Below are positions 16,776 through 26,647 of a DNA stretch of 64,000 nt, one piece after another (position 1 is the first letter of the stretch; every line of letters starts with the position of its first letter). The stretch lies in assembly GCF_022968395.1 (NCBI RefSeq), contig NZ_JALJQZ010000003.1, forward strand, positions 1-64,000, given 5' to 3'. Under the pieces are notes generated by a model, which was not told the origin of the DNA, made no database searches, and saw nothing but the letters and a program-made list of their open reading frames with translations. The DNA comes from Affinirhizobium lemnae (GTDB lineage: Bacteria; Pseudomonadota; Alphaproteobacteria; Rhizobiales; Rhizobiaceae). The translations under genes and the position numbers were made by a program.

Positions 16776-17855
16776 TCAAAATTCATCATCCCAAGGATCG
16801 TCTGTATCTTTGATTGTCACGCCAAAATTCGCTTGTTGGTGCAAGTGAATATTTATACGTGCCGCCACATTTGAGGGGGCGCTATCAATCGGAAACGCTA
16901 GTCCGTGCGCTGTCTGTTGTATGCGCATTTCCCCCCAGACTGAAATTTCTCGGGGCCAATAGGCGCTGGCCATGAGATTGGCAGCCGCATCTGCATAGTC
17001 CCAGTTATTTTCCTGATTTTTCTTCCAGCGTCTCGCTATCACCCATTTATCACCGAGTGCATAATCAATCCGTGGCTTGGCTGGAGAAGCTGTCTCATCG
17101 CTTCGCGGCTTCGCGCTGCCCCAATCACCATAGATTAGCCGCTCATTGTTAAAGCGCTGAGAAACGGCTTTGAACAGTTCTCTCGATCCTATGGGAACTT
17201 CTTCTACACCGCTGATATGATCAAATAGCTTCGGAAAGCTGGTTGTCGATAATACTATCGGTGCCTTTTCAACGGCTGAAAAAATAAACTTGCAACAGTC
17301 TGTGAACCATAATTCGTCAAAAAGCGGATTATTAGACCATCCTCCGCAAATGTGAACACCGAACTGATCGGCATCCAGCCCCTCTAATACCGCTCCTAAC
17401 TCTTCCGTCACATTAGAACGGTATCTGTCAACGCTTACCACTACTCCCTTGTCCAGCTTTAATGCGGCATCGATTTGATGACGAAGGCTTTCATAGTTTG
17501 CGCCAACAAGAAAAGCACACGGAATAGCTTGTTCTACTGATTTTGCGAAATCCAAGTAATCACGATAATGGTTTTCTCCGCCAGAAATTCGCGCAAAATC
17601 ACGCTGCGCATCACTCTTTGTCTTCTCTTTCGGGTAGTAACGATCGATCCCGAGAATAAATGTTCGAGATCCGTACGATTTTTCAATTCGATTTATGCTA
17701 GCTAATAGGTTTGAGCTCCCTACCCAAGGGGAAAGCATAATGTAGGGAAAAATTACATCCTTATCTTTTTCCGGTAATTCTTCTAATGCGCGCATCTCTG
17801 ACGGCCTAACGCAAAGAGATGGCATATATGTGCATTCGAAGATAGATTTGAGCAT
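16776..17855 (-). CDS. Beta-family protein (PF14350-like), accessory
   Basis: The 359-residue product starts with the pattern common to 'beta family' proteins: a short strand with Y-x-P-x-L (CTYMPSLCVRPSEMRALEEL), then KDKDVIFPYIMLSPW. Repeated strand-helix units follow, such as TFILGIDRYYP, AFLVGANYESLRHQI, GVVVSVDRYRSN and FGVHICGGWSN, which suggest a TIM-barrel-like fold. Its molecular role is not established. It starts at the base after the stop of the ImmA/IrrE-type gene, so the two are co-translated. The gene is visibly richer in A/T than its neighbours. Beta-family genes are typically accessory and often sit in defence-like loci next to metallopeptidase genes; that it acts in defence here is inference. 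Confidence 0.75.
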   Translation of the reverse strand: MLKSIFECTYMPSLCVRPSEMRALEELPEKDKDVIFPYIMLSPWVGSSNLLASINRIEKSYGSRTFILGIDRYYPKEKTKSDAQRDFARISGGENHYRDYLDFAKSVEQAIPCAFLVGANYESLRHQIDAALKLDKGVVVSVDRYRSNVTEELGAVLEGLDADQFGVHICGGWSNNPLFDELWFTDCCKFIFSAVEKAPIVLSTTSFPKLFDHISGVEEVPIGSRELFKAVSQRFNNERLIYGDWGSAKPRSDETASPAKPRIDYALGDKWVIARRWKKNQENNWDYADAAANLMASAYWPREISVWGEMRIQQTAHGLAFPIDSAPSNVAARINIHLHQQANFGVTIKDTDDPWDDEF

Positions 17856-18338
17856 CTATATCCCTAGTCTTATCTGCGCAGCCTGAGCGGAGACGCCAAA
17901 ATGTTTACTTGCATATTGGATAAGTTCGTCTTCCGAGACCCAGATCATCTTCAGAAGCTTTTCAACTTCGTTGCGTGGCATCAAAAGATCGGCCGCAAAT
18001 CTGTTTGCTTCATATTCAACAGAGTTTGAAAGCTTTGATCGGTAAAGAGCGTCATCTGAAAGCCCATCACCTATCAAATCACGATGGAGCAAAAAATGCC
18101 CGAGTTCATGAGCCAGCGTAAACCGTTGGCGCTCAACTGTTTCGTGACGATTAATCCGGATCGCATACTGGTCTTCGCCAATCTTCTTAATCTCACCCGA
18201 AATCCCAGCCGGAAGCGTGGCTCGGAACACCTGGACGCCCAGTTTTGCTGCGAGGCTACCGAGCTTAACCGGAAGTTCGCCAATCGCCTCATCGATAAGT
18301 TCGGCGGTCTTAGCATCGATTTTGTGGTGGATTGTCAT
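17856..18338 (-). CDS. ImmA/IrrE-family metallopeptidase
   Basis: The 160-residue protein carries the zinc-protease motif HELGH at 77-81 (TLAHELGHFLLHRD). The third ligand is Glu110 in EYEANRFAADLLMPR. This is the complete catalytic core of the ImmA/IrrE (M78-like) family. Members usually cleave a partner repressor to switch on stress or mobile-element genes, and are often fused to or beside an XRE protein. Here there is no XRE partner: the neighbours are a membrane protein (overlap ATGA at 18335-18338) and the Beta-family gene (adjacent stop and start). GAGGAAG lies before the ATG. The substrate is unknown. Confidence 0.88.
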   Translation of the reverse strand: MTIHHKIDAKTAELIDEAIGELPVKLGSLAAKLGVQVFRATLPAGISGEIKKIGEDQYAIRINRHETVERQRFTLAHELGHFLLHRDLIGDGLSDDALYRSKLSNSVEYEANRFAADLLMPRNEVEKLLKMIWVSEDELIQYASKHFGVSAQAAQIRLGI

Positions 18339-18847
18339 AGATCTTCCTCTTTGGGGTCAAGAATCCCGGATGATTCATCTATTCCAATACCTCGAAAGAC
18401 TGATTCTCGATATAACCGTTCAGCCAAATTGTAAAGATCGCCTCCTGGTTGAGTTTGCTGTTTATATGTTCTGTTCAAAGTGTCAACCGCCAACTCATGC
18501 AATGAACCACCTGGCTGGAGCGCTGTACGCGTTTCCTGTTTGGCAATTTCATGCATGTGACCTTTAAGGAGGCCGTCCTGAACCGACTTCTCGATCTCAG
18601 CTTTTGAAGTGCTTTCGACACCGTCCTTTATGATGTTGAAGCCAAAGAAAGCGAGGACAGCTACGAATACTCCAAAGAATGTGAATATTACTGATATAGC
18701 AGAGAGCAACAAGCTTGAGAATGCATTGACGTCTAGCTGCTTCAAGTTCCCATTTGTTGTAAGAAAAAGGCAAGCAATCACTGCGCCAATCACAACCCCT
18801 GAGAGGGCTATGCCAATAGATATTATTAGCCAATAAGGACGAGCCAT
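18335..18847 (-). CDS. Two-helix membrane protein with cytoplasmic coiled tail, first gene of the Beta/ImmA operon
   Basis: The 170 residues begin with two membrane helices (about 7-29 and 46-72), linked by a short Asn/Lys loop. A charged, helical tail of about 95 residues follows, holding two similar motifs: LQPGGSLHELAVDTLNRTYK and TQPGGDLYNLAERLYRES. This internal duplication (PGG-L-xL-A) is clear by eye. No family is recognised. It overlaps the metallopeptidase gene by 4 bases. A possible -35 element TTGACA lies on the minus strand at 18909-18904, but no convincing -10 was found. It could anchor or sense for the operon; this is inference. Confidence 0.65.
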   Translation of the reverse strand: MARPYWLIISIGIALSGVVIGAVIACLFLTTNGNLKQLDVNAFSSLLLSAISVIFTFFGVFVAVLAFFGFNIIKDGVESTSKAEIEKSVQDGLLKGHMHEIAKQETRTALQPGGSLHELAVDTLNRTYKQQTQPGGDLYNLAERLYRESVFRGIGIDESSGILDPKEEDL

Positions 18848-18966
18848 TTACATGCCACAATAAACTGAAAGATTTTGATTGTTCAGCACGCTTTGATTGC
18901 AAATGTCAACTGCTATGTTCACCATATAGGATCTATGGCGCAGCGTGGCTAACGTGGGACCGGGAC

Positions 18967-21900
18967 TTACCGCCCCGGTCTGCCGGTCTTGCCCTTGGTG
19001 CGGCTTTTGCGCTTTTGCTCTGCCGGATCTTCGTAGGAGCCGACGCCGACTTTGCCGCGCACGAGGGGGCGCGGGTCGTCTGAATTGAGACGTTCCGGCT
19101 GGCCTTCGAGAAGTGGAGAGTGGCGGGACTTACCCCCCTCTGTCCTGCCGGACATCTCCCCCTCAAGGGGGGAGATCGCCTCGTGGCTTCTGTCATGCCT
19201 CGGCTTTTCCGGCAGTTTGCCGGGCACGGGCTTTTCGGTTCGGCCAACCGTCATTTCATCGAGTGTGTTCTTGCGGAACAGCGGTTTGGCCGTATCGGTG
19301 CCCGGTCCCATGTCGTCGAGGGAGGGCTTGGCGAAGTAGGAGGATTGGGCCTCTCTGTCTGCTGAGGCGGAATTCCCCTCCCGGCTCGCGTTGCTCGCCA
19401 CCCTCCCCACAGGGGGGAGGGCCTGACTCGTGGCTGCCGCTTGCGCCCGGTCTCCCCCCTTGTGGGGGAGATGGCCCGCAGGGCCAGAGGGGGCTTTTTC
19501 CTGGTTCCGGGCCTCGTCCTTGGCGATTGGATCGTCCATGCTGGCGAGTTCGACCGCCTTGAGACGCTTGATTTCGTCGCGCAGGCGGGCGGCCTTTTCG
19601 AAGTCGAGATCTGCGGCGGCATCACGCATGCTCTTTTCCAGCGCATTGAGGTGAGCCTGCAGGTTGTTGCCCACCAGATGGCCGCCATCGGCGAAGCCTT
19701 TGCCAGCGGTACCGGAGATATCGGCCCGCACGTGATCGCGCTCGTAGACGCTATCGAGGATATCCGAAATACGCGCCTTGACCGATTCCGGCGTGATGCC
19801 GTGCTCGGTGTTATAGGCCATCTGTTTTTCGCGGCGGCGGCTGGTTTCTTCCATCGCGCGCTTCATGGAGCCGGTGACATTATCCGCATAGAGGATGACC
19901 TTGCCATCCACGTTACGGGCCGCGCGGCCAATGGTCTGGATGAGCGAGGTTTCCGAACGCAGGAAGCCTTCCTTATCCGCATCGAGAATGGCGACGAAGC
20001 CGCATTCGGGAATATCCAGACCCTCGCGCAGCAGGTTGATGCCCACCAGCACATCGAAGGCGCCGAGGCGCAGATCGCGGATGATTTCGATGCGTTCCAG
20101 CGTATCGATATCCGAGTGCATGTAGCGCACGCGCACGCCCTGTTCGTGCAGATATTCGGTGAGGTCTTCCGCCATGCGCTTGGTGAGAACCGTGACCAGC
20201 GTGCGGTAACCCTTGAGCGAGGTTTCCTTGATCTCGCCCAGAACATCGTCCACCTGGGAGCGGGCGCTGCGCACCTCGACCGGCGGATCAATGAGGCCTG
20301 TCGGACGGATGACCTGTTCGGCAAACACGCCGCCCGCCGCTTCCATCTCCCAATTTCCCGGCGTGGCGGACACGGCCACCGTTTGCGGGCGCATGGCATC
20401 CCATTCCTCGAAGCGAAGCGGGCGGTTATCCATGCAGGAGGGCAGGCGGAAGCCATATTCCGCCAGCGTCGCCTTGCGGCGGAAGTCGCCGCGATACATG
20501 CCGCCGATCTGCGGGATCGTGACGTGGCTTTCGTCAATGAAGATCAGGGCGTTATCCGGAATATATTCGAACAGCGTCGGTGGCGGCTCGCCCGGTCTGC
20601 GGCCCGTGAGATAGCGCGAATAGTTTTCGATGCCGTTGCAGGAGCCCGTGGCTTCCATCATCTCGACATCGTAGCGGGTGCGCTGCTCCAGTCGCTGCGC
20701 TTCCAGCAGGCGGCCCGCCTTTTCCAGCTCCGCCAGACGATGCTTCAGCTCTTCCTTGATGGCCTTGATCGCGCCGTTCAGCGTGGGGCGCGGGGTGACA
20801 TAGTGCGAATTGGCGTAGATCTTCACCGACTTCAGGTCGCCGGTCTTGTGGCCCGTCAGCGGATCGAACTCGGTGATCGAGTCGATCTCGTCTCCGAAAA
20901 GCGAGATGCGCCAGGCGGCATCTTCCAGGTGGGCCGGGAAGATTTCAATGGTATCGCCGCGCACGCGGAAGGAACCGCGCACGAAATTGATGTCCTGCCG
21001 CTTGTATTGCTGGGCCACGAGATCCGCCAGCAATTGCCGCTGGTCGATACGGTCGCCGACTTCCATCTGGAAGGTCATGGCGGTGTAGGTTTCCACCGAA
21101 CCAATACCGTAAATGCAGGATACCGACGCGATGATGATACAGTCGTCACGCTCCAGGATAGCGCGCGTGGCCGCGTGGCGCATGCGGTCGATCTGCTCGT
21201 TGATCGAGCTTTCCTTCTCGATGAAGGTATCGGAGCGCGGCACATAGGCTTCCGGCTGGTAGTAGTCGTAATAGGAGACGAAATACTCCACCGCGTTGTC
21301 CGGGAAGAAGTTCTTGAATTCCGAATAGAGCTGCGCTGCCAGCGTCTTGTTCGGCGCGAGAATGACGGCGGGGCGCTGCGTGGCCTCGATGACCTTCGCC
21401 ATCGTGAAGGTTTTGCCCGAGCCGGTGACGCCGAGCAGAACCTGGCTTCGCTCGCCGCTGTTCAGTCCGTCCACCAGATCGGCAATCGCCGTGGGCTGGT
21501 CGCCCGCCGGCTGATAGTCCGACGCCATGCGGATAGGAATGCCACCTTCGGACTTGGCCGGACGGGCCGGACGGTGCGGCGTCCACAGCTTGCCATCCTT
21601 GAACAGCGGATTGCCGCTTTCAATGAGCTTCGACAGCGCGTCGACCGTGGCGGTCACAGCCCCGGGTGCAATGCTTTGCGCCTCCTCGAGCGACATATCC
21701 ATGCCCGCGACAGGATTAAGACCGGCGGCGGCGCGCGTTTTCGGATCCGACGATGCGCCGATTGACACCCCGCGAGATGTTTTCTGTGAAGTCGTTTTTT
21801 TGTTTGTGCTCACGGCCGCTCCGCCCTTCGGGCTGGCCTCCGCACGGGGCGCCGGACGACCGGCGGCGGCCGCTTGGCCGCTGCGCTTCGCTCTGGCGGC

Positions 21901-22170
21901 CTCTTCCTTGGCTCGGGCGGCTTCTTCTTCCTTCGCCTCGCGGATGGCCTGCTCACGCGCGGCAATCTCGATTTTCTTGCGATGCTTGCCAGCCTTGGAT
22001 GCGATTTCGCGCTGCGTTTCGACGGAAGAGGCCTCCGCTTCCGCTTCCAGTTGTTTCAACCAGTCCGACACAGAGCCCGACAGGGGGGCGCCTTCGAAAG
22101 CGGCCTGCGGCGCTTCCTCGAAACCGTTGCTGGAATTCTGGGGCGGGGATTTTTTCGGAGCTTTCGACAT
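18967..22170 (-). CDS. uvrB: UvrABC system subunit B, with long extensions and palindromic-repeat insertions
   Basis: Damage-verifying helicase-like subunit of nucleotide excision repair. At 1067 residues it is about 400 longer than E. coli UvrB (673). A charged N-terminal extension of about 215 residues (coiled stretch [19 protein letters not shown]) precedes the core. The core has Walker A GVTGSGKT (near 246), the beta-hairpin [24 protein letters not shown], helicase motif [23 protein letters not shown], and a UVR domain (about 835-871) that contacts UvrC. Beyond it lies a low-complexity tail in which palindromic repeats are translated in frame (about residues 893-932 and 998-1013). Core is intact, so the protein should work. 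Confidence 0.95.
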   Translation of the reverse strand: MSKAPKKSPPQNSSNGFEEAPQAAFEGAPLSGSVSDWLKQLEAEAEASSVETQREIASKAGKHRKKIEIAAREQAIREAKEEEAARAKEEAARAKRSGQAAAAGRPAPRAEASPKGGAAVSTNKKTTSQKTSRGVSIGASSDPKTRAAAGLNPVAGMDMSLEEAQSIAPGAVTATVDALSKLIESGNPLFKDGKLWTPHRPARPAKSEGGIPIRMASDYQPAGDQPTAIADLVDGLNSGERSQVLLGVTGSGKTFTMAKVIEATQRPAVILAPNKTLAAQLYSEFKNFFPDNAVEYFVSYYDYYQPEAYVPRSDTFIEKESSINEQIDRMRHAATRAILERDDCIIIASVSCIYGIGSVETYTAMTFQMEVGDRIDQRQLLADLVAQQYKRQDINFVRGSFRVRGDTIEIFPAHLEDAAWRISLFGDEIDSITEFDPLTGHKTGDLKSVKIYANSHYVTPRPTLNGAIKAIKEELKHRLAELEKAGRLLEAQRLEQRTRYDVEMMEATGSCNGIENYSRYLTGRRPGEPPPTLFEYIPDNALIFIDESHVTIPQIGGMYRGDFRRKATLAEYGFRLPSCMDNRPLRFEEWDAMRPQTVAVSATPGNWEMEAAGGVFAEQVIRPTGLIDPPVEVRSARSQVDDVLGEIKETSLKGYRTLVTVLTKRMAEDLTEYLHEQGVRVRYMHSDIDTLERIEIIRDLRLGAFDVLVGINLLREGLDIPECGFVAILDADKEGFLRSETSLIQTIGRAARNVDGKVILYADNVTGSMKRAMEETSRRREKQMAYNTEHGITPESVKARISDILDSVYERDHVRADISGTAGKGFADGGHLVGNNLQAHLNALEKSMRDAAADLDFEKAARLRDEIKRLKAVELASMDDPIAKDEARNQEKAPSGPAGHLPHKGGDRAQAAATSQALPPVGRVASNASREGNSASADREAQSSYFAKPSLDDMGPGTDTAKPLFRKNTLDEMTVGRTEKPVPGKLPEKPRHDRSHEAISPLEGEMSGRTEGGKSRHSPLLEGQPERLNSDDPRPLVRGKVGVGSYEDPAEQKRKSRTKGKTGRPGR
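19133..19178 (+). repeat. 46-bp palindromic repeat, copy C, inside uvrB
   Basis: Identical over 46 bases to copy A at 15512-15557. Read on the uvrB strand it encodes [15 protein letters not shown] (about residues 998-1013) with the frame kept open. Confidence 0.92.
19375..19493. repeat. Composite of two palindromic modules inside uvrB
   Basis: Bases 19450-19493 are a diverged copy of the 46-bp repeat in the opposite orientation to copy C (TCTCCCCC/GGGGGAGA and GGCCC-GCA-GGGCC stems; the second stem is GTCC/GGAC in the other copies, a paired change). Bases 19375-19422 hold another palindrome type (CCCTCCCC-ACAGG-GGGGAGGG followed by GGCGAGCAACGCGAG-like sequence on the minus strand). Both are translated as part of UvrB. 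Confidence 0.8.
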
Positions 22171-22297
22171 GCTTGCGAATATGGCGAGAGTCCTGCCAAA
22201 TTGGAAGTGTTGGCGTGAAACAAATTAGGAACAGTGCAAGCTGACTTGCATAGGTGGCGCGGGTTGCCTAAGTGCGGGTCAAACGGAGTCATCGCCC

Positions 22298-22903
22298 ATG
22301 CTTTCCCTTGAGAAGCGCATCGAGCTGAAGAACAGCACACCGCGCACGATGCTTTCATTGCATCACACCGAAAACTGCCGTCTGCTTCCCAACCGGACCG
22401 AGCTTCTTCACCGGCTTCCCCATGGCGGTATTGTCGCGGAGATCGGCGTCGCCTTTGGCGACTATTCGCGCGAGATCATGGATCACAACCGTCCGGCTCA
22501 GTTGCACCTGATCGATCCCTGGGATCTGACGCGCTACAACGAAGGCTATGAGCGCGTGAAGAGCATGTTTGCCAGCGAGATCAAGAGCGGTCAGGTGCAG
22601 TTGCATCTTGGAGGTTCCACCGAAAAGCTGCCGGAGTTTGCCGATCATTTCTTCGACTGGGTCTATATCGATACAGATCATTCCTACGCGAACACCTGGA
22701 ACGAGTTGGTTCTTTGCGATCAGAAGGTAAAGCGCGACGGGCGCATCTGCGGCCATGATTTCTGCACTGGCAACGTCATCAAGCCTGTAGTCTATGGCGT
22801 TGTGCAGGCGGTCAACAAGTTCTGCGTCGACTATGGCTGGCAGTTCGAGTATCTGACCGTCGAACCGGACGCACACTTTTCCTACTGTCTGAAACGGCTG
22901 TAA
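22298..22903 (+). CDS. Class I SAM-dependent methyltransferase
   Basis: The 201-residue protein has a Rossmann-like methyltransferase core: motif I GGIVAEIGVAFGDYSREIM, an acidic second strand LHLIDPWDLTRYN, and motif IV-like DWVYIDTDHSYANTWNEL, then RICGHDF. This pattern matches the Methyltransf_24-type group that acts on small molecules or sugars; the substrate cannot be told. GGAG precedes the ATG at 22298. It stands between uvrB and a GGDEF-EAL gene with no clear functional link. Confidence 0.8.
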   Translation: MLSLEKRIELKNSTPRTMLSLHHTENCRLLPNRTELLHRLPHGGIVAEIGVAFGDYSREIMDHNRPAQLHLIDPWDLTRYNEGYERVKSMFASEIKSGQVQLHLGGSTEKLPEFADHFFDWVYIDTDHSYANTWNELVLCDQKVKRDGRICGHDFCTGNVIKPVVYGVVQAVNKFCVDYGWQFEYLTVEPDAHFSYCLKRL

Positions 22904-22916
22904 AGCACCGTTTCGT

Positions 22917-24923
22917 TCAGGCGACGGCCGCTTTGGGAAGGCTGCGCGCACGTGGGTTGCGCAGCCATTCCTCCAGCGCCCGTGCGTTCATCGGACGCGA
23001 GAAAAGATAGCCCTGGCCGATCTTGCAGCCGAGCGAGCGAAGGGTTCTCGATTCCTCTTCCGTCTCCACACCCTCGGCAAGAATGGTCATGGACAGCGCT
23101 TCTCCTAGCCGGATAAGCGCTGAAATGATGGCCTGATTGCGCGGTGAGGCGGCAATGCCGGTGGTAATGCCACGATCGATCTTGAGGCGGTCTACCTTAA
23201 GATCGATGAGACGTGTCAGCGAGGAGTGTCCGGCACCGAAATCATCGACGGCTAGCGCAAAGCCGGATCTCTCCAACTGCTTCAACTGCTCTCCAGCGAT
23301 AACGGTATCGAGCAGCGCTTCCTCCGTAATCTCGATCTCGAGCAGGCTAGGCTTGATGCCATGCTGTTTGACCTTGGCATCCAGCATCTCTGATACGGAA
23401 TAGAGGGCGAATTCGCGCGGCGAGACGTTGATCGCAACGGTCGCTTCGGGCAGGCCGAGCTCTGGCAGGCGCTTGAGCATGGCGCAAGCCGCATCAGCAA
23501 TGGCACCGGTTAGACGGTCGGATGCCTGGATCGAATAGGCGGCCTGCACGATTTCGGGTGGCGCGATGAAACCGAGGGTCGGGTGGTGCCACCGGACGAG
23601 CGCTTCAAACCCGAGAATAATGTTCCGCTGCAGGCAGACCTGCGGCTGAAACCATGCCTCGATCTTGTGCTTTTCGATCGCTTCGAGAATATCGGCTTCG
23701 ATCTGTCGCTGTCGATCAGCCGCAATCCGCAGCTTCGGATCGAACTTGCGCCAACGACCGCGTCCCTGTTCCTTCGAGCGGTAGAGCGCCATATCTGCGG
23801 AAACGAACAGTTCATCCGCTTGCGTGGCGTGATCGGGATAGATCGCGAGGCCGACCGAAGTCCCGATGGAGCAGTTCTGACCGCTGAGGAAGAAGGGTTT
23901 GCGGACCTGATGCAAAATGATGTCTGCGGAGCGAGTTGCTTCTAGGACTGCATCGTTGCCGGTGACGATTATGGCGAATTCATCGCCGCCGAGCCGCGCG
24001 ATGAATGTATTGCTCGGAGGGAGAGAATTGCGCAGACGCTGGGCAAATTCCGTCAATAGAGTATCCCCGGCCTTGTGGCCCATTGTATCGTTGACGTGCT
24101 TGAAGCGATCAAGATCGACCACCAGCAGCCCGATCTTGCCTTTGCTATCGCGGGCTTCCTGAATGGCATTTGCGAGCGTCGAGTTGAAGGCACTGCGGTT
24201 GGCAAGTCCAGTAAGGGGATCGCAGCTAGCGAGCAGCTCCAGCCGAGCATTTGCCTGGAGCATTTCGGAATGAGCTGCCGTCAGCGATGTCGCAAGCGCT
24301 GTCGCTTCCAGTTTCCGGGTAATGCTTTCTAGAAACGATCTTTCGCTGTTCTGACAGCTTCTGTGCAGGATCATGGTCAGGACCACGACATTCAGCGCGA
24401 CGATGATACCCGAAATGCCCCCCGTGGACACCACCGAAACGATGACCGCCAGGTGGATCGGAGTAGAGAAGGCAACGGATACCCAACGATAACCTACGCC
24501 CAGCAGCACGGATCCGATCGAGATGCCGAGCATCATCAGGTAAAGCCCGGCATCAAGACTGAATGCGTTGAAATGAGGTAGAATGAATGGCAGGGTTCCC
24601 CAGGCAACACCTGACGAACAGGAACCGACTGTGATCAGCGAAAGGCTGAGCTGCGGATTCTTCCGATTTAGATCCACGCGCTGAATGTAACGGGAAATTC
24701 CAAAGCGGAACAGCAGAGAGAGATAGATCAGCGCCAGCCAATAGATACCTTCAGGCCCTGTACCTTCCCGAAAGAAAATGAGTGCGTAGGCCGAAGCGGA
24801 AATGCCCGCATTTGTCAAAACGGTCGAAACACTGCGGGCCCAGACAGTCTGGGCCTGCAGGTATCTTACATCTGCATTCAGGCTGTTGGAATGCTTCTGC
24901 TCGATTGCTGACTTTCGCGGCAT
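22917..24923 (-). CDS. Membrane GGDEF-EAL protein (cyclic di-GMP turnover)
   Basis: The 668-residue protein has about five to six N-terminal membrane helices (25-190), a coiled linker, a GGDEF domain (about 230-390) with intact RLGGDEFAIIV near residue 311, and an EAL domain (about 405-655). The EAL domain has FEALVRW, INVSPREF, EIEITEEALLD, VDDFGAGHSSL, LKIDRG and AEGVETEEE. Both active sites look complete, so it may make or break cyclic di-GMP. No RxxD inhibition site is seen five residues before GGDEF, unlike the protein at 7352. The membrane sensor region is of no family I can name. Confidence 0.9.
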   Translation of the reverse strand: MPRKSAIEQKHSNSLNADVRYLQAQTVWARSVSTVLTNAGISASAYALIFFREGTGPEGIYWLALIYLSLLFRFGISRYIQRVDLNRKNPQLSLSLITVGSCSSGVAWGTLPFILPHFNAFSLDAGLYLMMLGISIGSVLLGVGYRWVSVAFSTPIHLAVIVSVVSTGGISGIIVALNVVVLTMILHRSCQNSERSFLESITRKLEATALATSLTAAHSEMLQANARLELLASCDPLTGLANRSAFNSTLANAIQEARDSKGKIGLLVVDLDRFKHVNDTMGHKAGDTLLTEFAQRLRNSLPPSNTFIARLGGDEFAIIVTGNDAVLEATRSADIILHQVRKPFFLSGQNCSIGTSVGLAIYPDHATQADELFVSADMALYRSKEQGRGRWRKFDPKLRIAADRQRQIEADILEAIEKHKIEAWFQPQVCLQRNIILGFEALVRWHHPTLGFIAPPEIVQAAYSIQASDRLTGAIADAACAMLKRLPELGLPEATVAINVSPREFALYSVSEMLDAKVKQHGIKPSLLEIEITEEALLDTVIAGEQLKQLERSGFALAVDDFGAGHSSLTRLIDLKVDRLKIDRGITTGIAASPRNQAIISALIRLGEALSMTILAEGVETEEESRTLRSLGCKIGQGYLFSRPMNARALEEWLRNPRARSLPKAAVA

Positions 24924-25198
24924 CGTCTACATCCGGATATTCACATCACCGTGTTTACTAATGGATGCTCAATAAGATATCCTTAAAAGTACGCGGTAAA
25001 CCCTTGTCCGACGAGCCATTTGGCCCATTTTGGACGTCTGACTCAGGCAAAACTTCAAATGAAAGCTAATCGATCCTTACCGAACCAATCTCCAAGTGAT
25101 CGATCTGTCCGAAAATGGTCGTATTTCCAAACTCCAAACCTCGGTAGATTTTGACTGCGAAACCTGATCCAGACCGAATAGTTTAATAAGGATTTTGG

Positions 25199-26647
25199 AT
25201 GGCCGCCTCCTTTCCGACCATCGCTGCGAGACGGTTCTGCTATGGGCTGAAACCGAGAGAGACGCCTCCATCTGACATCAATTCGCTGATGCTCCAGCTC
25301 CAGAAGGGGTCCAAGGCGGTGCCGCGTTTTCCACGCGAGGGCGCCCTCGGGCGTCGTGAAACGCTGGGTCGTCTCGTATCCGTACGAACGGTCGAGGAAC
25401 GTGCCGCACAGGATGGACGCCCCAACCCCGCTCTCCGTCAGGAAACCCAGCGGGAGGCGGAACGTCTATTGCGTCGGGATGCCCTTTCCCGTGTCGCGCA
25501 GGCGGTGTATTCCGAAAACGGATTCTTTGAACGACTAGCCAGTTTCTGGGTCAATCACTTCGCCGTTAATGCGACGGCAACTTATGAAATGCGGCTTCTT
25601 GCACCGCTATTGGAGACGGAGGCTATACGCCCCAATCTTGCTGCCAGCTTCGCGGATCTGCTCAAGGCGGCTGTGCTACATCCGGCCATGCTGATCTACC
25701 TTGATCAGGCGTCTTCCGTTGGTCCGCAGTCTCCAGTTGCCGAGAGAAGCGGGGGTGCGTTGAACCAAAGCCTGGCGCAGGAGCTTCTTAGGGTCCATTC
25801 GCTTGGAGACCAGGCGGAATTTTCGGCTGCCGATATCAACGGTGCCGCGCTGATCCTTACTGGTCTGTCTCTCGATCCACGCAGTCTTGAGGTGAGCAAT
25901 CGTCCAGGTCGGGCGGAGCCTGGTTCTCACGTTTTGCTTGGCAAATCCTATAGCGACCGTGCGCGTAACGGTTCCGACCACCTCGAGATGCTGACGGACC
26001 TCGCAAACCATCCGGCGACCGCCCGCAACATCTGCAATAAGCTCGTTCGTCATTTCATCAGCGAAGATGTCAATCACGACATGCTAGACGGGATGATCCA
26101 ACGTTGGCAGGCGAGTGGCGGCAATCTGACCGAGGTCTATCGCGCGATGCTCGAGCATCCGGCAGCCTTCGCGCCCGAGGCCAGTAAAGTCGTTGCACCG
26201 TTCGAATTCGTTGTTTCGGCGCTTCGCGCCTTCGATGTAAAGGGCGGCGAGTTCGATGCACTCGTCAATGCTGATGATGATCGGGACGGCGACGATGTGC
26301 CACCTCCAGATGGCAAAGTTGCGCCAAGGCGAAAGCCAGGCGTTGCGCGGCTGCTGACGCTTCAATCGCTCCGGCGGATGGGGCAACCTGTTTGGGAGCC
26401 GCCGAGTCCTGCCGGTTTTCCGGATGACGCGGCGAGCTGGCTGCTGCCTGGGCAGTTTGCCGAACGAGTCGCTTGGGCCCGGATGGCGGTGCGACTTCTG
26501 GTGTCCGATGTCGCGCCCCTGACGCTTCTTGACATGGTACTTGCCGATCTTGTCAGTGCGCAGACCCGCGAACTGATTGCAGCGGCGCCCAGTAAAGTGC
26601 ACGGCCTGACCATGGTGTTGACATCACCACAGTTCAACCGGAGATGA
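25199..26647 (+). CDS. DUF1800 family protein
   Basis: The 482 residues show the DUF1800 pattern: an opening AARRFCYGL, the helical LASFWVNHFAVN, LAQELLRVHSLG, LILTGLSLDP and KLVRHFISEDV. The function of the family is not settled; its members are regularly paired with a DUF1501 protein, as here, where the next gene overlaps by 4 bases (26644). AAGGA lies before the ATG. No signal peptide is evident at this start, although the partner has a Tat signal, so the pair may be exported together. Confidence 0.85.
   Translation: MAASFPTIAARRFCYGLKPRETPPSDINSLMLQLQKGSKAVPRFPREGALGRRETLGRLVSVRTVEERAAQDGRPNPALRQETQREAERLLRRDALSRVAQAVYSENGFFERLASFWVNHFAVNATATYEMRLLAPLLETEAIRPNLAASFADLLKAAVLHPAMLIYLDQASSVGPQSPVAERSGGALNQSLAQELLRVHSLGDQAEFSAADINGAALILTGLSLDPRSLEVSNRPGRAEPGSHVLLGKSYSDRARNGSDHLEMLTDLANHPATARNICNKLVRHFISEDVNHDMLDGMIQRWQASGGNLTEVYRAMLEHPAAFAPEASKVVAPFEFVVSALRAFDVKGGEFDALVNADDDRDGDDVPPPDGKVAPRRKPGVARLLTLQSLRRMGQPVWEPPSPAGFPDDAASWLLPGQFAERVAWARMAVRLLVSDVAPLTLLDMVLADLVSAQTRELIAAAPSKVHGLTMVLTSPQFNRR

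Noticed and set aside
14358-18966. An integrated prophage or island bounded at dusA
   Set aside because: dusA is a known integration target and the stretch is accessory in look, but no integrase, attachment-site duplication or phage gene is visible.
19441-21765. Open frame of 774 codons on the plus strand opposite uvrB
   Set aside because: It is a high-GC antisense shadow of the conserved UvrB coding sequence and shows no recognisable domain.
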